Source: an uncultured Draconibacterium sp. (GTDB lineage Bacteria > Bacteroidota > Bacteroidia > Bacteroidales > Prolixibacteraceae). From it: DNA of 64,000 bases. How positions within the stretch are numbered: position 1 is the stretch's first letter; every line of letters starts with the position of its first letter. The position numbers and the translations under genes are program-made. The notes beneath the pieces are model-generated. The model made no database searches. It was not told where the DNA came from and saw only the letters and a program-made list of their open reading frames with translations. Positions 43,277 to 52,584 of the stretch are shown in pieces. Location: NCBI RefSeq assembly GCF_963675585.1, contig NZ_OY776414.1, forward strand, positions 3,699,001 to 3,763,000. The letters run 5' to 3'.

Positions 43277-43308
43277 TCTCAAAGAACCATAGTATTTACA
43301 TTAAGTCC

Positions 43309-43355
43309 TTAAGATAGTGATACTCTCACTTTGAGTGAGAGTATCACTATCTTAA
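43309..43355. terminator. Perfect 22-bp hairpin
   Basis: Arms 43309-43330 and 43334-43355 are exact complements (TTAAGATAGTGATACTCTCA... and its reverse complement), loop TTG. There is no long T run, but position between a gene end and the porQ promoter suggests a transcription or RNA-stability end. Confidence 0.65.
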
Positions 43356-43376
43356 AACGATAATTTCACCAAACTG

Positions 43377-43405
43377 TTTCCGCTGTTATAATAATTAAAT
43401 ACCTT
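43377..43405 (+). promoter_or_regulatory. Promoter of porQ
   Basis: -7 TACCTTTG (43398-43405) with a -33-like TTTC (43377-43380), spacing 17, about 30 bases before the start codon. Confidence 0.55.
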
Positions 43406-43436
43406 TGGCGTTCTATAAAAAAAATGGCAATCGCGC

Positions 43437-44465
43437 ATGAAGCGAAAAATATACTTTGTTTTTGTTTTTAGTTTAATGGTTTTGGCCGGTAAAGCGCAAA
43501 TTGGAGGAGAAAACACCTACCAGTTTCTGGAGCTTACCAACTCTGCACGAATGGCTGCTTTGGGTGGTACGCAAATTGCCATTTCCGATTCGGGCGATTT
43601 AAATCTTGCTTATACTAACCCCTCCATGCTACACTCCGAAATGGCCAACCGCATTTTGGTAAACTATGTAAATTACCTTACCGACATTAATTATGGCTAC
43701 GTATCGTATGCCCGCTCGTACGATGGCATTGGCAACTTTGCCCTTGGAATGCACTACATAAATTACGGTAAATTCGACGAAGCCACCGAAACGGGTGAAC
43801 TCACCGGAAGCACCTTTAATGCTGCGGAATATGCCTTAAATATAATTTATTCGAACAGCTACAAACGACTGAATTACGGAGCCAATCTTAAACCAATTCT
43901 TTCTTCTTTCGAGAGTTATCAATCAATTGGGATTGCGGCCGATTTTGGAGCGAATATTTCAAGCAAAACCGGTAATACAACCGTAGCGCTGGTTGCCCGA
44001 AATGTTGGAACACAAATTACAACCTATTACGAAAACGGAAACCGCGAAAGTATTCCTTTTAACTTACAGGTAGGAATCAGCAAACGATTGGTGCATGCTC
44101 CGGTGGTACTTTCGGCTACCATGCAACACCTGAACCACTGGGATTTGGCCAGCCCCGACGAAGAGCCCGATTTTAGCACAGAAACCATATACGACCGAAA
44201 AGAAAGCTTCCTGAAACAAACCATGCGACACATGGTTTTGGGTATCGAGATTTTGCCTTCAGAAAACTTTATTTTGCGGGCAGGCTACAACTACCAGCGT
44301 CGTCAGGAATTATTGTTCGAAGATAAAGCTTCGTTGGTTGGCCTTTCTGCAGGTTTTGGCATTAAAATAAAACGTTTCCGACTCGATTACGGCATTTCGC
44401 GTTTTCATTTGGCCGGTTCCTCAAACCTGTTTTCGCTGTCGATTAATTTGAACGACAATTTTTAA
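43437..44465 (+). CDS. porQ: Type IX secretion system protein PorQ
   Basis: 342 residues with a signal peptide (FVFVFSLMVLAGKAQ). The mature start (GGENTYQFLELTNSARMAALGG) and the phrase DLNLAYTNPSMLHSEM are characteristic of PorQ/PorV-like outer-membrane barrels; the next gene being cmk is the usual PorQ neighbourhood. PorQ works in the attachment complex that moves type IX cargo to the cell surface. The barrel ends with a C-terminal Phe. Confidence 0.88.
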   Translation: MKRKIYFVFVFSLMVLAGKAQIGGENTYQFLELTNSARMAALGGTQIAISDSGDLNLAYTNPSMLHSEMANRILVNYVNYLTDINYGYVSYARSYDGIGNFALGMHYINYGKFDEATETGELTGSTFNAAEYALNIIYSNSYKRLNYGANLKPILSSFESYQSIGIAADFGANISSKTGNTTVALVARNVGTQITTYYENGNRESIPFNLQVGISKRLVHAPVVLSATMQHLNHWDLASPDEEPDFSTETIYDRKESFLKQTMRHMVLGIEILPSENFILRAGYNYQRRQELLFEDKASLVGLSAGFGIKIKRFRLDYGISRFHLAGSSNLFSLSINLNDNF

Positions 44466-44889
44466 AGGTCAGAATACGAAAAGAGTATTCATTCCGTACG
44501 TTTTAATTGAACTACTTTATAGTACGTCTTTCATTTCCTTTTATTCCACAATATTGAAAATTTATCTAGCATTCATAGCATTAAAAACGCTTTGGTGGAT
44601 CGGCCTCTTGTAATCGATCCCGGAATCGAGACAAAACCTTAGAGAGAAGGAGAAGTTCCGAGCATACGAGGAAATCACTCCTTCGAAATTAGGTTTTGTA
44701 AAGATGATGGGTGAAGATTAAAAGCAGCCTTGAACTTTCTGCTTCTTCTTTGCTTCAAGGCAAAGATGAAGGCCTTCGGCAGAAATTGAACCTTAAGCAA
44801 TACCGTATTTATTAACTTTTAACCTGAATGATTATTTTCAGAAAAAGACTATATCCTCTTAAATAAATTCCCCATCTTTGTTGCAAGTT
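44466..44889. other. 424-bp region with structured elements before cmk
   Basis: No gene. Two strong folds: 44632-44698, with outer stem CAAAACCT/AGGTTTTG and inner stem GAAGGAG/CTCCTTC separated by equal 6-base internal loops; and 44736-44785, with TTTCTGC/GCAGAAA enclosing CTTCTTCTTTGC/GCAAAGATGAAG (one mismatch). They could be a structured RNA, a leader of cmk, or a dispersed palindromic repeat. The AT-rich rest shows nothing. Confidence 0.45.
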
Positions 44890-45588
44890 ATGAGTGAGAA
44901 AAAAATAATTATTGCCATTGATGGTCACTCGTCGTGCGGAAAAAGTACGATGGCAAAATCGCTGGCCAAACAACTGGGTTACATTTATATTGACACCGGT
45001 GCCATGTATCGCGTGGTTACTTTGGTTGCACTTCGCAACGGATGGATAAACAACAAAGTACCCGACACACAAAAGGTAATTAATGGTTTAAAAGACATCC
45101 ATATAACTTTTAAATGGGATGAAAAACTGGGCCAGAACACCACATTTTTAAACGGTGAAAATGTAGAAACCGAAATTCGTCAATTGGAAGTATCGCAAAA
45201 TGTAAGCCCCATTAGTACCATTGCCGAAGTGCGACACGAAATGGTTCGCCAACAACGCGAGAATGGAAAAAACAAAGGAGTTGTAATGGATGGCCGCGAT
45301 ATTGGAACTGTTGTTTTCCCCGATGCCGAATTAAAAATATTTATGACCGCTTCGCCTGAAATTCGGGCACAACGCCGCTTTCTGGAACTCAGCGAAAAAG
45401 GAGACAAGGTAAATTTCGAAGAGATTCTGGCAAATGTGGAAGGCCGCGATAAAATTGACTCAACACGTGCAGTTGGCCCATTAAAACAAGCGGACGATGC
45501 ACTTGTTCTTGACAACAGCAATTTAAGCCGCGAAGAACAACTGGAATGGACAATTAGTAAAGTGAAAGAAATAACGGAGGAGAAATGA
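44890..45588 (+). CDS. cmk: (d)CMP kinase
   Basis: 232 residues from MSEKKIIIAIDGHSSCGKST; an in-frame ATG 12 bases upstream is possible but does not match the family start. P-loop DGHSSCGKST, CMP-binding DTGAMYR and GRDIGTVVFPDAELKIFMTAS are all present. It phosphorylates CMP/dCMP for nucleotide and lipid precursor supply. The last four bases overlap ispH (ATGA). Confidence 0.95.
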   Translation: MSEKKIIIAIDGHSSCGKSTMAKSLAKQLGYIYIDTGAMYRVVTLVALRNGWINNKVPDTQKVINGLKDIHITFKWDEKLGQNTTFLNGENVETEIRQLEVSQNVSPISTIAEVRHEMVRQQRENGKNKGVVMDGRDIGTVVFPDAELKIFMTASPEIRAQRRFLELSEKGDKVNFEEILANVEGRDKIDSTRAVGPLKQADDALVLDNSNLSREEQLEWTISKVKEITEEK

Positions 45589-46448
45589 TTGTTGAAATTG
45601 ACAGACGATCGGGGTTTTGTTTTGGCGTAATTAATGCCATAAAAGCCGCCGAAGACGAACTAAAAGAGTCGAACCAATTGTATTGTTTAGGCGACATTGT
45701 TCACAACGGTATGGAAGTAGACCGTCTGGAAAAAATGGGACTTAAATCAATTACAAACGAAGAATATTTTACCTTAAAAAACTGCAAAGTTCTGATTCGT
45801 GCACACGGCGAACCACCCGAAACGTATTCATATGCCGAAGAAAACAACATCGAATTAATTGATGCTACCTGCCCGGTGGTGCTTACACTTCAGGAAAAAG
45901 TGAAACGATCGTACACGCAAAATGTAAAACAGGAAGGACAGGTTGTTATTTACGGGAAAAAAGGGCATGCAGAAATCGTTGGTTTAAACGGACAAACAAA
46001 CCACAATGCAATTATTATTGAAAGTGTTGACGATGTAAAAAAGATTGACATGAACCGCCCTGTTTCGCTTTATTCGCAGACAACAAAACGAATCGAGGAT
46101 TTTCATGAAATAGCCAAAACGGTAAAAGAGAGTATTAAACCAGGCCTACCGGTTGAAATTAAAGATACCATTTGCCGGCAGGTTTCAAACCGTGTTCCCA
46201 ATCTGAAGGAGTTTGCAACCCGCTATGATTTAATTCTTTTTGTGGCCGGCCAAAAAAGCTCAAACGGACAATACTTATTCACCATTTGCAAAGAAGTGAA
46301 CGATGCCACATATCGTATTTCAAAAACCGACGAAATTGAAAAATCCTGGTTCGCGGGAATTGAATCGGTAGGGATTTGTGGTGCAACTTCAACACCAAAC
46401 TGGTTAATGGAGGAAGTGGCCGATTGGGTAAAAACAAATATTGAATAA
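45585..46448 (+). CDS. ispH: 4-hydroxy-3-methylbut-2-enyl diphosphate reductase
   Basis: 287 residues. The three cysteines that hold the Fe-S cluster are visible: Cys12 in SGFCFGV, the one in DATCPVV and the one in GICGATSTPNWLMEEV. The HGEPPET and HAEIVGL His residues also match. It is the last step of the MEP isoprenoid pathway, giving IPP and DMAPP. Translationally coupled to cmk by a 4-base overlap. Confidence 0.96.
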   Translation: MIVEIDRRSGFCFGVINAIKAAEDELKESNQLYCLGDIVHNGMEVDRLEKMGLKSITNEEYFTLKNCKVLIRAHGEPPETYSYAEENNIELIDATCPVVLTLQEKVKRSYTQNVKQEGQVVIYGKKGHAEIVGLNGQTNHNAIIIESVDDVKKIDMNRPVSLYSQTTKRIEDFHEIAKTVKESIKPGLPVEIKDTICRQVSNRVPNLKEFATRYDLILFVAGQKSSNGQYLFTICKEVNDATYRISKTDEIEKSWFAGIESVGICGATSTPNWLMEEVADWVKTNIE

Positions 46449-46511
46449 AAAGGCTTTCGGCTTCCGGTTTCAAATTTTACAGTACTTTTAGACAAAGTTT
46501 TTTCAGTTTAC

Positions 46512-48983
46512 ATGCCTGAACTATTTGCTCAAGTTATATTGCCTTTGTCGTTACACGGTGCATACACTTACAAGGTGCCTGCGTTGTTGCAAAACGATAT
46601 TGCCCCGGGCAAACGGGTAATTGTTCAGTTTGGCAAGAAAAAAATGTATGCTGCACTGGTACTCTCGCTTTCAAGCGAAATGCCCGAAGAAATTGAAATA
46701 AAAGAAGTGCAGCAAATACTGGACGAACACCCCGTTGTACTTCCCGAAAACTTTAGGCTCTGGCACTGGATTGCCAGTTATTACTGCTGTACTTTGGGCG
46801 ATGTGTTTAGAGCTGCCTTACCCACCGGATTAAAACTGGAAAGTAAATCAAAAGTATTTTTAACAGGAGCCGACACCCAGGTTAAGGTTTCGGACAACGA
46901 AGAAATCATACTCCGTCAACTGGAACAAGACGTGTGTTTGCTGGATGATTTACAGCGAAAACTGGGAAGCAATTTTTCGTATGCAGCTTTAAAATCGCTA
47001 ATGGGCAAACAGTTGATTTATGTTGAAGAAAAAGTTAATGCCAAATACAAACCCAAAACAGAAAGTTTTGTAAAACTGCATCCCGAAATAGACTCGGAGA
47101 AAACACTTAACGAAAAGGCTGAATCGTTAAAACGGGCAAAAAAACAGTTGCAATTGCTTTATCATTTTTGTTCGGCTACCAATGCATTTGGACAAGACCA
47201 GGTTACCGAGATTACAAAAAGGGAGCTTTTACATGGAACCAGTTTTTCGCCTTCACTTGTAAAAGAACTCGACAAAAAGAAACTTCTAAAAGAATTCCGC
47301 AAACAGGTTTCCCGTATCGAAGAGGAGAAAATAGACCAGGTAAGTATTAACCTGTTAAACAAATACCAGGAAAAAGCACTGGCAGAAATTAAAAGCGAGT
47401 TTGAAAACAAACAGGTAACCTTAATTCACGGAATTACAGCCAGCGGAAAAACAGAGATCTACATTCATTTAATTGATGAAATTTTAAAAACAGGGAAACA
47501 GGCGCTTTACCTCGTACCGGAAATTGCCTTAACTACACAGATCATTCAACGTTTAAAAAATGTTTTTGGGAATAAAGTCGGTATTTATCACTCGCGCTTA
47601 AACAGCCAGGAACGTGTTGAAATCTGGGAAAAAACACTGCAGTTTCAGCAGGAACCGGGTAAAGGATACCAGGTTGTTTTGGGTGCACGGTCGGCTGTAT
47701 TTTTACCCTTCTCAAAAATCGGGCTGGTGATTGTCGACGAGGAGCACGAGAATTCATTTAAACAGTTCGATCCAACGCCACGCTACAACGCCCGCGATAT
47801 GGCCGTAATTCTGGGTCTGCAAAACAATGCAAAAGTGTTATTGGGATCGGCCACACCGTCGTACGAATCGTATTACAACGCACTGGCAGGCAAATACGGT
47901 TTGGTAAATTTATTCAAGCGGCACTCAGAAATGCAACTCCCTGAAATTATTGTTTCCGATTTAAAAAGAGCGTATAAACGCAAAGAAATGCGTTCGCTGC
48001 TTACACCTGATTTGTACGAGTTAATGGAAACCGCTCTCGAAAAAAAGGAGCAAATCATTCTCTTTCAAAACCGACGTGGCTACTCCCCTTTTGTTGAATG
48101 TTTTACTTGTGGCCACATTCCGAAATGCAGCAACTGCGACGTAAGTTTAACTTACCACAAATACAAACGCAGGTTGAGTTGTCACTACTGTGGTTTTAGT
48201 TACCAACTCCCCGACAAATGCGACGAATGCGGTTCGCCCGAAATTAAAACCCGTGGCTTTGGCACCGAAAAAATTGAGGATGAGATAAAACAACTTTTCA
48301 GAAATGCACGCATTGCGCGAATGGATTTGGACACCACACAATCGAAAGATGCTTTTTCGAAAATTGTAAAAAACCTGGAAGAGCGTAAAACCGACATTCT
48401 GATTGGTACACAAATGGTAACCAAAGGACTCGATTTCGACCATGTGAGTGTAGTGGGTATTTTAAATGCCGACAACCTGATTAATTTTCCCGATTTTAGA
48501 GCCCACGAGCGTGCCTACCAACTTATTTCACAGGTAAGTGGACGAGCAGGGCGCAAGTACAAAAGAGGAAAGGTTGTTATTCAAACTTCTCAGCCCGATC
48601 ATCCTTTAATCGAATTAATTCAGAAACAGGATTACCAGCAAGCGTTGAACATTCAGTTTGAAGAACGAAAGTTTTTTAAATACCCGCCCTTTTTCAGGCT
48701 GATAAAAATTGTGGTAAAACACAAAAATATCGATACGGTTAACCGGGCTTCCAATCAGCTGGCAAAACTGCTAAAAGAATACAAACACCTGATTGTTATG
48801 GGTCCCGAATTCCCCCTTATCAGCCGAATTCAATTGTGGCATCAAAAAGAAATCTGGATAAAAATCGACAAAAAACTGAATCTCGATCTGGTAAAAAGCG
48901 GAATTGTTGAATCGGCAAAAAATGTCAAAAAACAGCCTTCGAATAGTAACTGCGTGATAAACATAGATGTTGACCCATACTAA
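46512..48983 (+). CDS. priA: Primosomal protein N' (PriA helicase)
   Basis: 823 residues. N-terminal 3'-DNA-binding domain (LFAQVILPLSLHGAYTYKVP); helicase Walker A HGITASGKTEIY, Walker B IVDEEHENSFKQ; zinc-binding cysteine rows CFTCGHIPKCSNC and CHYCGFSYQLPDKCDECGS; helicase C motif QVSGRAGRKYKRG. It reloads the replicative helicase at stalled forks. It follows ispH by 63 bases in the same direction. Confidence 0.96.
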   Translation: MPELFAQVILPLSLHGAYTYKVPALLQNDIAPGKRVIVQFGKKKMYAALVLSLSSEMPEEIEIKEVQQILDEHPVVLPENFRLWHWIASYYCCTLGDVFRAALPTGLKLESKSKVFLTGADTQVKVSDNEEIILRQLEQDVCLLDDLQRKLGSNFSYAALKSLMGKQLIYVEEKVNAKYKPKTESFVKLHPEIDSEKTLNEKAESLKRAKKQLQLLYHFCSATNAFGQDQVTEITKRELLHGTSFSPSLVKELDKKKLLKEFRKQVSRIEEEKIDQVSINLLNKYQEKALAEIKSEFENKQVTLIHGITASGKTEIYIHLIDEILKTGKQALYLVPEIALTTQIIQRLKNVFGNKVGIYHSRLNSQERVEIWEKTLQFQQEPGKGYQVVLGARSAVFLPFSKIGLVIVDEEHENSFKQFDPTPRYNARDMAVILGLQNNAKVLLGSATPSYESYYNALAGKYGLVNLFKRHSEMQLPEIIVSDLKRAYKRKEMRSLLTPDLYELMETALEKKEQIILFQNRRGYSPFVECFTCGHIPKCSNCDVSLTYHKYKRRLSCHYCGFSYQLPDKCDECGSPEIKTRGFGTEKIEDEIKQLFRNARIARMDLDTTQSKDAFSKIVKNLEERKTDILIGTQMVTKGLDFDHVSVVGILNADNLINFPDFRAHERAYQLISQVSGRAGRKYKRGKVVIQTSQPDHPLIELIQKQDYQQALNIQFEERKFFKYPPFFRLIKIVVKHKNIDTVNRASNQLAKLLKEYKHLIVMGPEFPLISRIQLWHQKEIWIKIDKKLNLDLVKSGIVESAKNVKKQPSNSNCVINIDVDPY

Positions 48984-49077
48984 ACCTAAATTTCCAAATC
49001 ATTTTGCTTCTTATTTTGCTATCCGTCATTTTTATGGCATTGTTTTTTTTGTAGTTTTGTGCCTTTAACACCATTTT

Positions 49078-50073
49078 GTGGATACTACATTAGTAAATCA
49101 AATATTCGAAAAGTTTAGTGAGATGCGCGCCATCGTAATTGGCGATGCTATGGTTGACACCTATCTGTGGGGAAAAGTTGAGCGTTTGTCGCCCGAAGCT
49201 CCCGTGCCGATTGTTGCCGTTACTAAACGCGAAAACCGATTGGGAGGAGCAGCAAATGTATCCCGCAATCTTCAGGCTCTGGGTGCCGTTCCGGTTCTTT
49301 TTTCTGTTATTGGCGACGATGAAAAAGGAAAAGACTTTATGGAACTGCTGGAACTTAGAGAAATTCGGAACGATGGAATTTATGTTGACAGTGCACGAAG
49401 TACAACAGTTAAAAACCGAATAATCAGCAACGGAAAACATGTTGCGCGCGTTGACGAAGAATCAACAGAATACATTTCGGAAGAAATTGAGAAATGGTTG
49501 GTAGATGCCATCATCAAAGAAATTAACACCAATCCGGTTGATGTTATTATTTTTGTTGACTACGACAAGGGTGTTGTTACGCCAACACTTTTTAATGCAA
49601 TTAACAAAATTGCCATTGAAAAAGGCATTCTTACAGCCGTTGATCCGAAAAGGAGAAATTTCAATAACTACAGAGACGTTTCGTTGTTTAAACCCAACTT
49701 TAAAGAGTTTGTTGAAGGCACAGGCTTATCAATTGCAAAAGACGATTTAGAAGCCATAAAAAAGGCAGCCGATGAGTTTAAAGTAAAACAAAATTTAAAA
49801 TTAATTTTTGTGACACTTTCCGAGTTGGGTGTTTTTATTAGCAATGGAGTTAAAGAACAATATTACCCTGTTGTAATTCGTTACATAGCAGATGTTTCGG
49901 GTGCAGGCGACACTGTAATTAGTGTGGCAAGTTTGGCAATGGCAGCGGGTCTTCCTCCTAAAATTATGGCATTAATGTCGAATTTGGCCGGAGGTTTGGT
50001 TTGCGAAAAACTGGGAGTTGTTCCTATCGACAAGAAACAACTTCGAAAAGAGATGAAATCTCAAAAAATTTAA
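49078..50073 (+). CDS. PfkB-type kinase, D-glycero-beta-D-manno-heptose 7-phosphate kinase
   Basis: 331 residues from a GTG start; a downstream ATG at 49123 (MRAIVIGDAMVD) is the alternative. Ribokinase-fold motifs: GDAMVDTYLWG, the GGAANVSRNL loop, DYDKGVVTP and the catalytic/anion-hole DVSGAGDTVISVASLA near the end. The opening DxMxDxYxxGxxxRxSPEAPVP and VxRVDEE match RfaE/HldE kinase domains that make ADP-heptose for LPS. The cytidylyltransferase half of E. coli HldE is absent, so another gene must supply it. Promoter candidate TAGTTTTG at 49052-49059. Confidence 0.88.
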   Translation: MDTTLVNQIFEKFSEMRAIVIGDAMVDTYLWGKVERLSPEAPVPIVAVTKRENRLGGAANVSRNLQALGAVPVLFSVIGDDEKGKDFMELLELREIRNDGIYVDSARSTTVKNRIISNGKHVARVDEESTEYISEEIEKWLVDAIIKEINTNPVDVIIFVDYDKGVVTPTLFNAINKIAIEKGILTAVDPKRRNFNNYRDVSLFKPNFKEFVEGTGLSIAKDDLEAIKKAADEFKVKQNLKLIFVTLSELGVFISNGVKEQYYPVVIRYIADVSGAGDTVISVASLAMAAGLPPKIMALMSNLAGGLVCEKLGVVPIDKKQLRKEMKSQKI

Positions 50074-50197
50074 TCCCCTTTTATATTCAATTCCAAGCTT
50101 TTAGTTAATTCATAAACATCACGTTAATAAAAAAACGAATGTGGTTTATGGTAAAATGTTAACTTTGAAACCACTCAACAAAAATTAAGACGCATAG

Positions 50198-51004
50198 ATG
50201 GGAAAAATAATTTCTTTGGCAAACCAAAAGGGAGGAGTTGGGAAAACCACAACGACCATAAACCTTGCAGCCAGCCTTGCTGTTTTAGAACAAAAGGTAT
50301 TGGTTATTGATGCTGATCCTCAGGCCAATTCAACTTCGGGTTTGGGATTCGATGTGAAGAATGTACAGGCAAGTATTTACGAGTGTATTGTAAATGAAGT
50401 TGAGGCTGAAAATGCAGTTTTACATACCGAAATTGAAAATTTAGATTTAATTCCGTCGCACATTGATTTGGTGGGTGCCGAAATTGAAATGCTTAACATG
50501 CCCAACCGGGAAAAGGTGTTGAAAAATGCGCTTGAAGGTTTAAAAAAGGCATACGACTTTATTTTTATCGATTGCTCACCATCCCTGGGGTTAATTACCG
50601 TAAATGCCTTAACAGCAGCCGACTCAGTGATCATTCCGGTTCAATGTGAATATTTTGCACTTGAAGGACTGGGTAAACTTTTAAACACCATTAAGATTAT
50701 CCAAAATCGTTTGAATCCTGAATTGTCAATCGAAGGTTTTTTACTTACCATGTACGATGGTCGTTTGAATCTTTCGAACCAGGTTTACGAAGAAGTAAAA
50801 CACCACTTCCAGGAGATGGTTTTTGACACCGTAATTCAACGAAACGTAAAACTTAGCGAAGCACCGAGTTACGGAAAACCGGTAGTTTTATACGATGCAA
50901 GTTCAAAAGGAGCGATCAACCATATGAACCTGGCACGCGAAATTTTGCAGCGCAACGACATGACTCAAATGTCGAAAGAAGAAAATAATGTTGTTATAAA
51001 TTAG
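50198..51004 (+). CDS. parA: ParA-type chromosome partitioning ATPase
   Basis: 268 residues. Deviant Walker A KGGVGKTTTTINLA near residue 9, Walker A' DADPQANSTSG, and Walker B FIDCSPSLGLIT. It drives segregation of the origin region with ParB and parS. No parS (GTTTCACGTGAAAC-like) was spotted nearby. It is followed 6 bases on by parB. Confidence 0.95.
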   Translation: MGKIISLANQKGGVGKTTTTINLAASLAVLEQKVLVIDADPQANSTSGLGFDVKNVQASIYECIVNEVEAENAVLHTEIENLDLIPSHIDLVGAEIEMLNMPNREKVLKNALEGLKKAYDFIFIDCSPSLGLITVNALTAADSVIIPVQCEYFALEGLGKLLNTIKIIQNRLNPELSIEGFLLTMYDGRLNLSNQVYEEVKHHFQEMVFDTVIQRNVKLSEAPSYGKPVVLYDASSKGAINHMNLAREILQRNDMTQMSKEENNVVIN

Positions 51005-51010
51005 AAGGTT

Positions 51011-51880
51011 ATGATGGTTAAAAGGAATGCATTGGGAAGAGGACTTGGCGCGCTTATCGACGATGCTGAAAAAATGCAGCAAGGCGCCGGGATTGATGAA
51101 ATCGAACTCAGTAAAATTGAGGCTAATCCTTTTCAACCCCGTTCTAATTTCAACGATGAAGCACTGGCTGAATTATCTGCATCCATCAAGGAACTCGGAC
51201 TTATTCAACCCATTACTTTACGTAAGGTTTCTGAAAACAAATACCAGATTATTGCCGGAGAACGCCGTTTCAGGGCATCGCAACTGGCAGGGCTAAACAA
51301 AATTCCGGCTTACGTTCGCAAAGCAAAAGACGATGGTATGCTGGAAATGGCGCTTGTTGAAAACATACAGCGCGAAGATTTAGACTCCATCGAAATTGCA
51401 TTAAGCTACCAGCGATTAATGGACGAGCTGGAATATACGCAAGAAGAACTAAGTAGCCGTGTTGGAAAAAAACGATCTACAATTGCCAACTACCTGCGTT
51501 TGTTAAAATTACCGGCAGTGGTTCAGAAAGGACTTATTGAAAAACAAATTTCGATGGGCCACGCAAGGGCAATGATTAACATTGAAGATTCGGAAACTCA
51601 GATTATGATTTTCGAACAAATTATAAAACATGGTTTTTCGGTTCGCAAAGTTGAAGAAATTGTACGTGATCTGAACACGCAGGAAGATGAAGCCACTGAA
51701 AAAACAGTCAAACCAAAGTATCCAAAAGAGTACAAAGTAGTTAAAACGCAACTCGACCAACTATTTAGTACGACCATTGATTTTGCCATGAACGAAAAAG
51801 GGAAAGGTAAAATTACCATCCCGTTCAAATCGAAAAAAGACTTGGAAAGAATTGTTAAAATAATTGAAAATCAAAAATAA
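51011..51880 (+). CDS. parB: ParB-type chromosome partitioning protein
   Basis: 289 residues. Family opening KRNALGRGLGALIDD, the CTP-binding ParB motif GERRFRASQLAG, ENIQREDLDSIEIA, HTH QEELSSRVGKKRSTIANYLRLL and a C-terminal dimerisation part. Either of two adjacent ATG codons may start it. Forms the partition pair with parA. Confidence 0.95.
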   Translation: MMVKRNALGRGLGALIDDAEKMQQGAGIDEIELSKIEANPFQPRSNFNDEALAELSASIKELGLIQPITLRKVSENKYQIIAGERRFRASQLAGLNKIPAYVRKAKDDGMLEMALVENIQREDLDSIEIALSYQRLMDELEYTQEELSSRVGKKRSTIANYLRLLKLPAVVQKGLIEKQISMGHARAMINIEDSETQIMIFEQIIKHGFSVRKVEEIVRDLNTQEDEATEKTVKPKYPKEYKVVKTQLDQLFSTTIDFAMNEKGKGKITIPFKSKKDLERIVKIIENQK

Positions 51881-51938
51881 AGCTTAACAAACACCCAAAA
51901 GCTTTGGGTATTTTCTATTTTTGCGCAAAATTTGTGGT

Positions 51939-52583
51939 GTGATTACAGGCAAGGTTTTTCCTAAAATAGTACTCTTATTACTGCCCCTTTTTATGGTGAT
52001 AAACTCGAACGGGCAAAACATTGACATTGATTCTACACGTATTGTTGAAGTTGATGCGCAGGCCACTGTAAAACATTCTCCACGAAAAGCTACAATTTAC
52101 TCAGCTATTCTTCCCGGACTTGGGCAGGCCTATAATAAAAAGTACTGGAAGATACCATTGGTTTATGCCGGATTTGCTGGCATCGGTTATTTTATCCATT
52201 GGAACAACGACAATTATAAAATTATGAAAACGGCCTACAGTGATGTGGTTGATAGTGAACCGGACGGGCCTTTTGGCGAAGATGACCCAACCAATTCTTA
52301 TATTTATTTGCGGGGATACGAATACTACAACTTATACAATGTTACTGAACGGTCGAACTTTAAAACCAACTTATCGAAACAACAAAATTACTACCGACGA
52401 AACCGCGATTTGCTTATAATTAGCTTTGTAGGGTTTTACGGCTTAAATATTATTGATGCAAGTGTTGATGCCCACCTTTTTGATTTTGACATGAGCGAGG
52501 ACTTAAGTTTTAACTGGCAACCCACCATGCAAACCTTTAACAGCCAAACCATTTACGGGATAAATTGCACTTTTACATTTTAG
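51939..52583 (+). CDS. DUF5683 membrane protein
   Basis: About 214 residues from a GTG (MITGKVFPKIVLLLLPLFM); an in-frame TTG at 51921 overlaps a TATTTTTG promoter-like element and is less likely. Signal peptide, then the DUF5683 core PRKATIYSAILPGLGQAYNKKYWKIPLVYAG and a second span LLIISFVGFYGLNIIDA. Common between parB and a lytic transglycosylase in Bacteroidota. Function unknown; probably envelope. Confidence 0.8.
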   Translation: MITGKVFPKIVLLLLPLFMVINSNGQNIDIDSTRIVEVDAQATVKHSPRKATIYSAILPGLGQAYNKKYWKIPLVYAGFAGIGYFIHWNNDNYKIMKTAYSDVVDSEPDGPFGEDDPTNSYIYLRGYEYYNLYNVTERSNFKTNLSKQQNYYRRNRDLLIISFVGFYGLNIIDASVDAHLFDFDMSEDLSFNWQPTMQTFNSQTIYGINCTFTF

Positions 52584-52584
52584 C

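Noticed and set aside
50080-50197. Chromosome origin or parS next to parAB
   Set aside because: No DnaA-box cluster or parS-like palindrome was seen near parA/parB.
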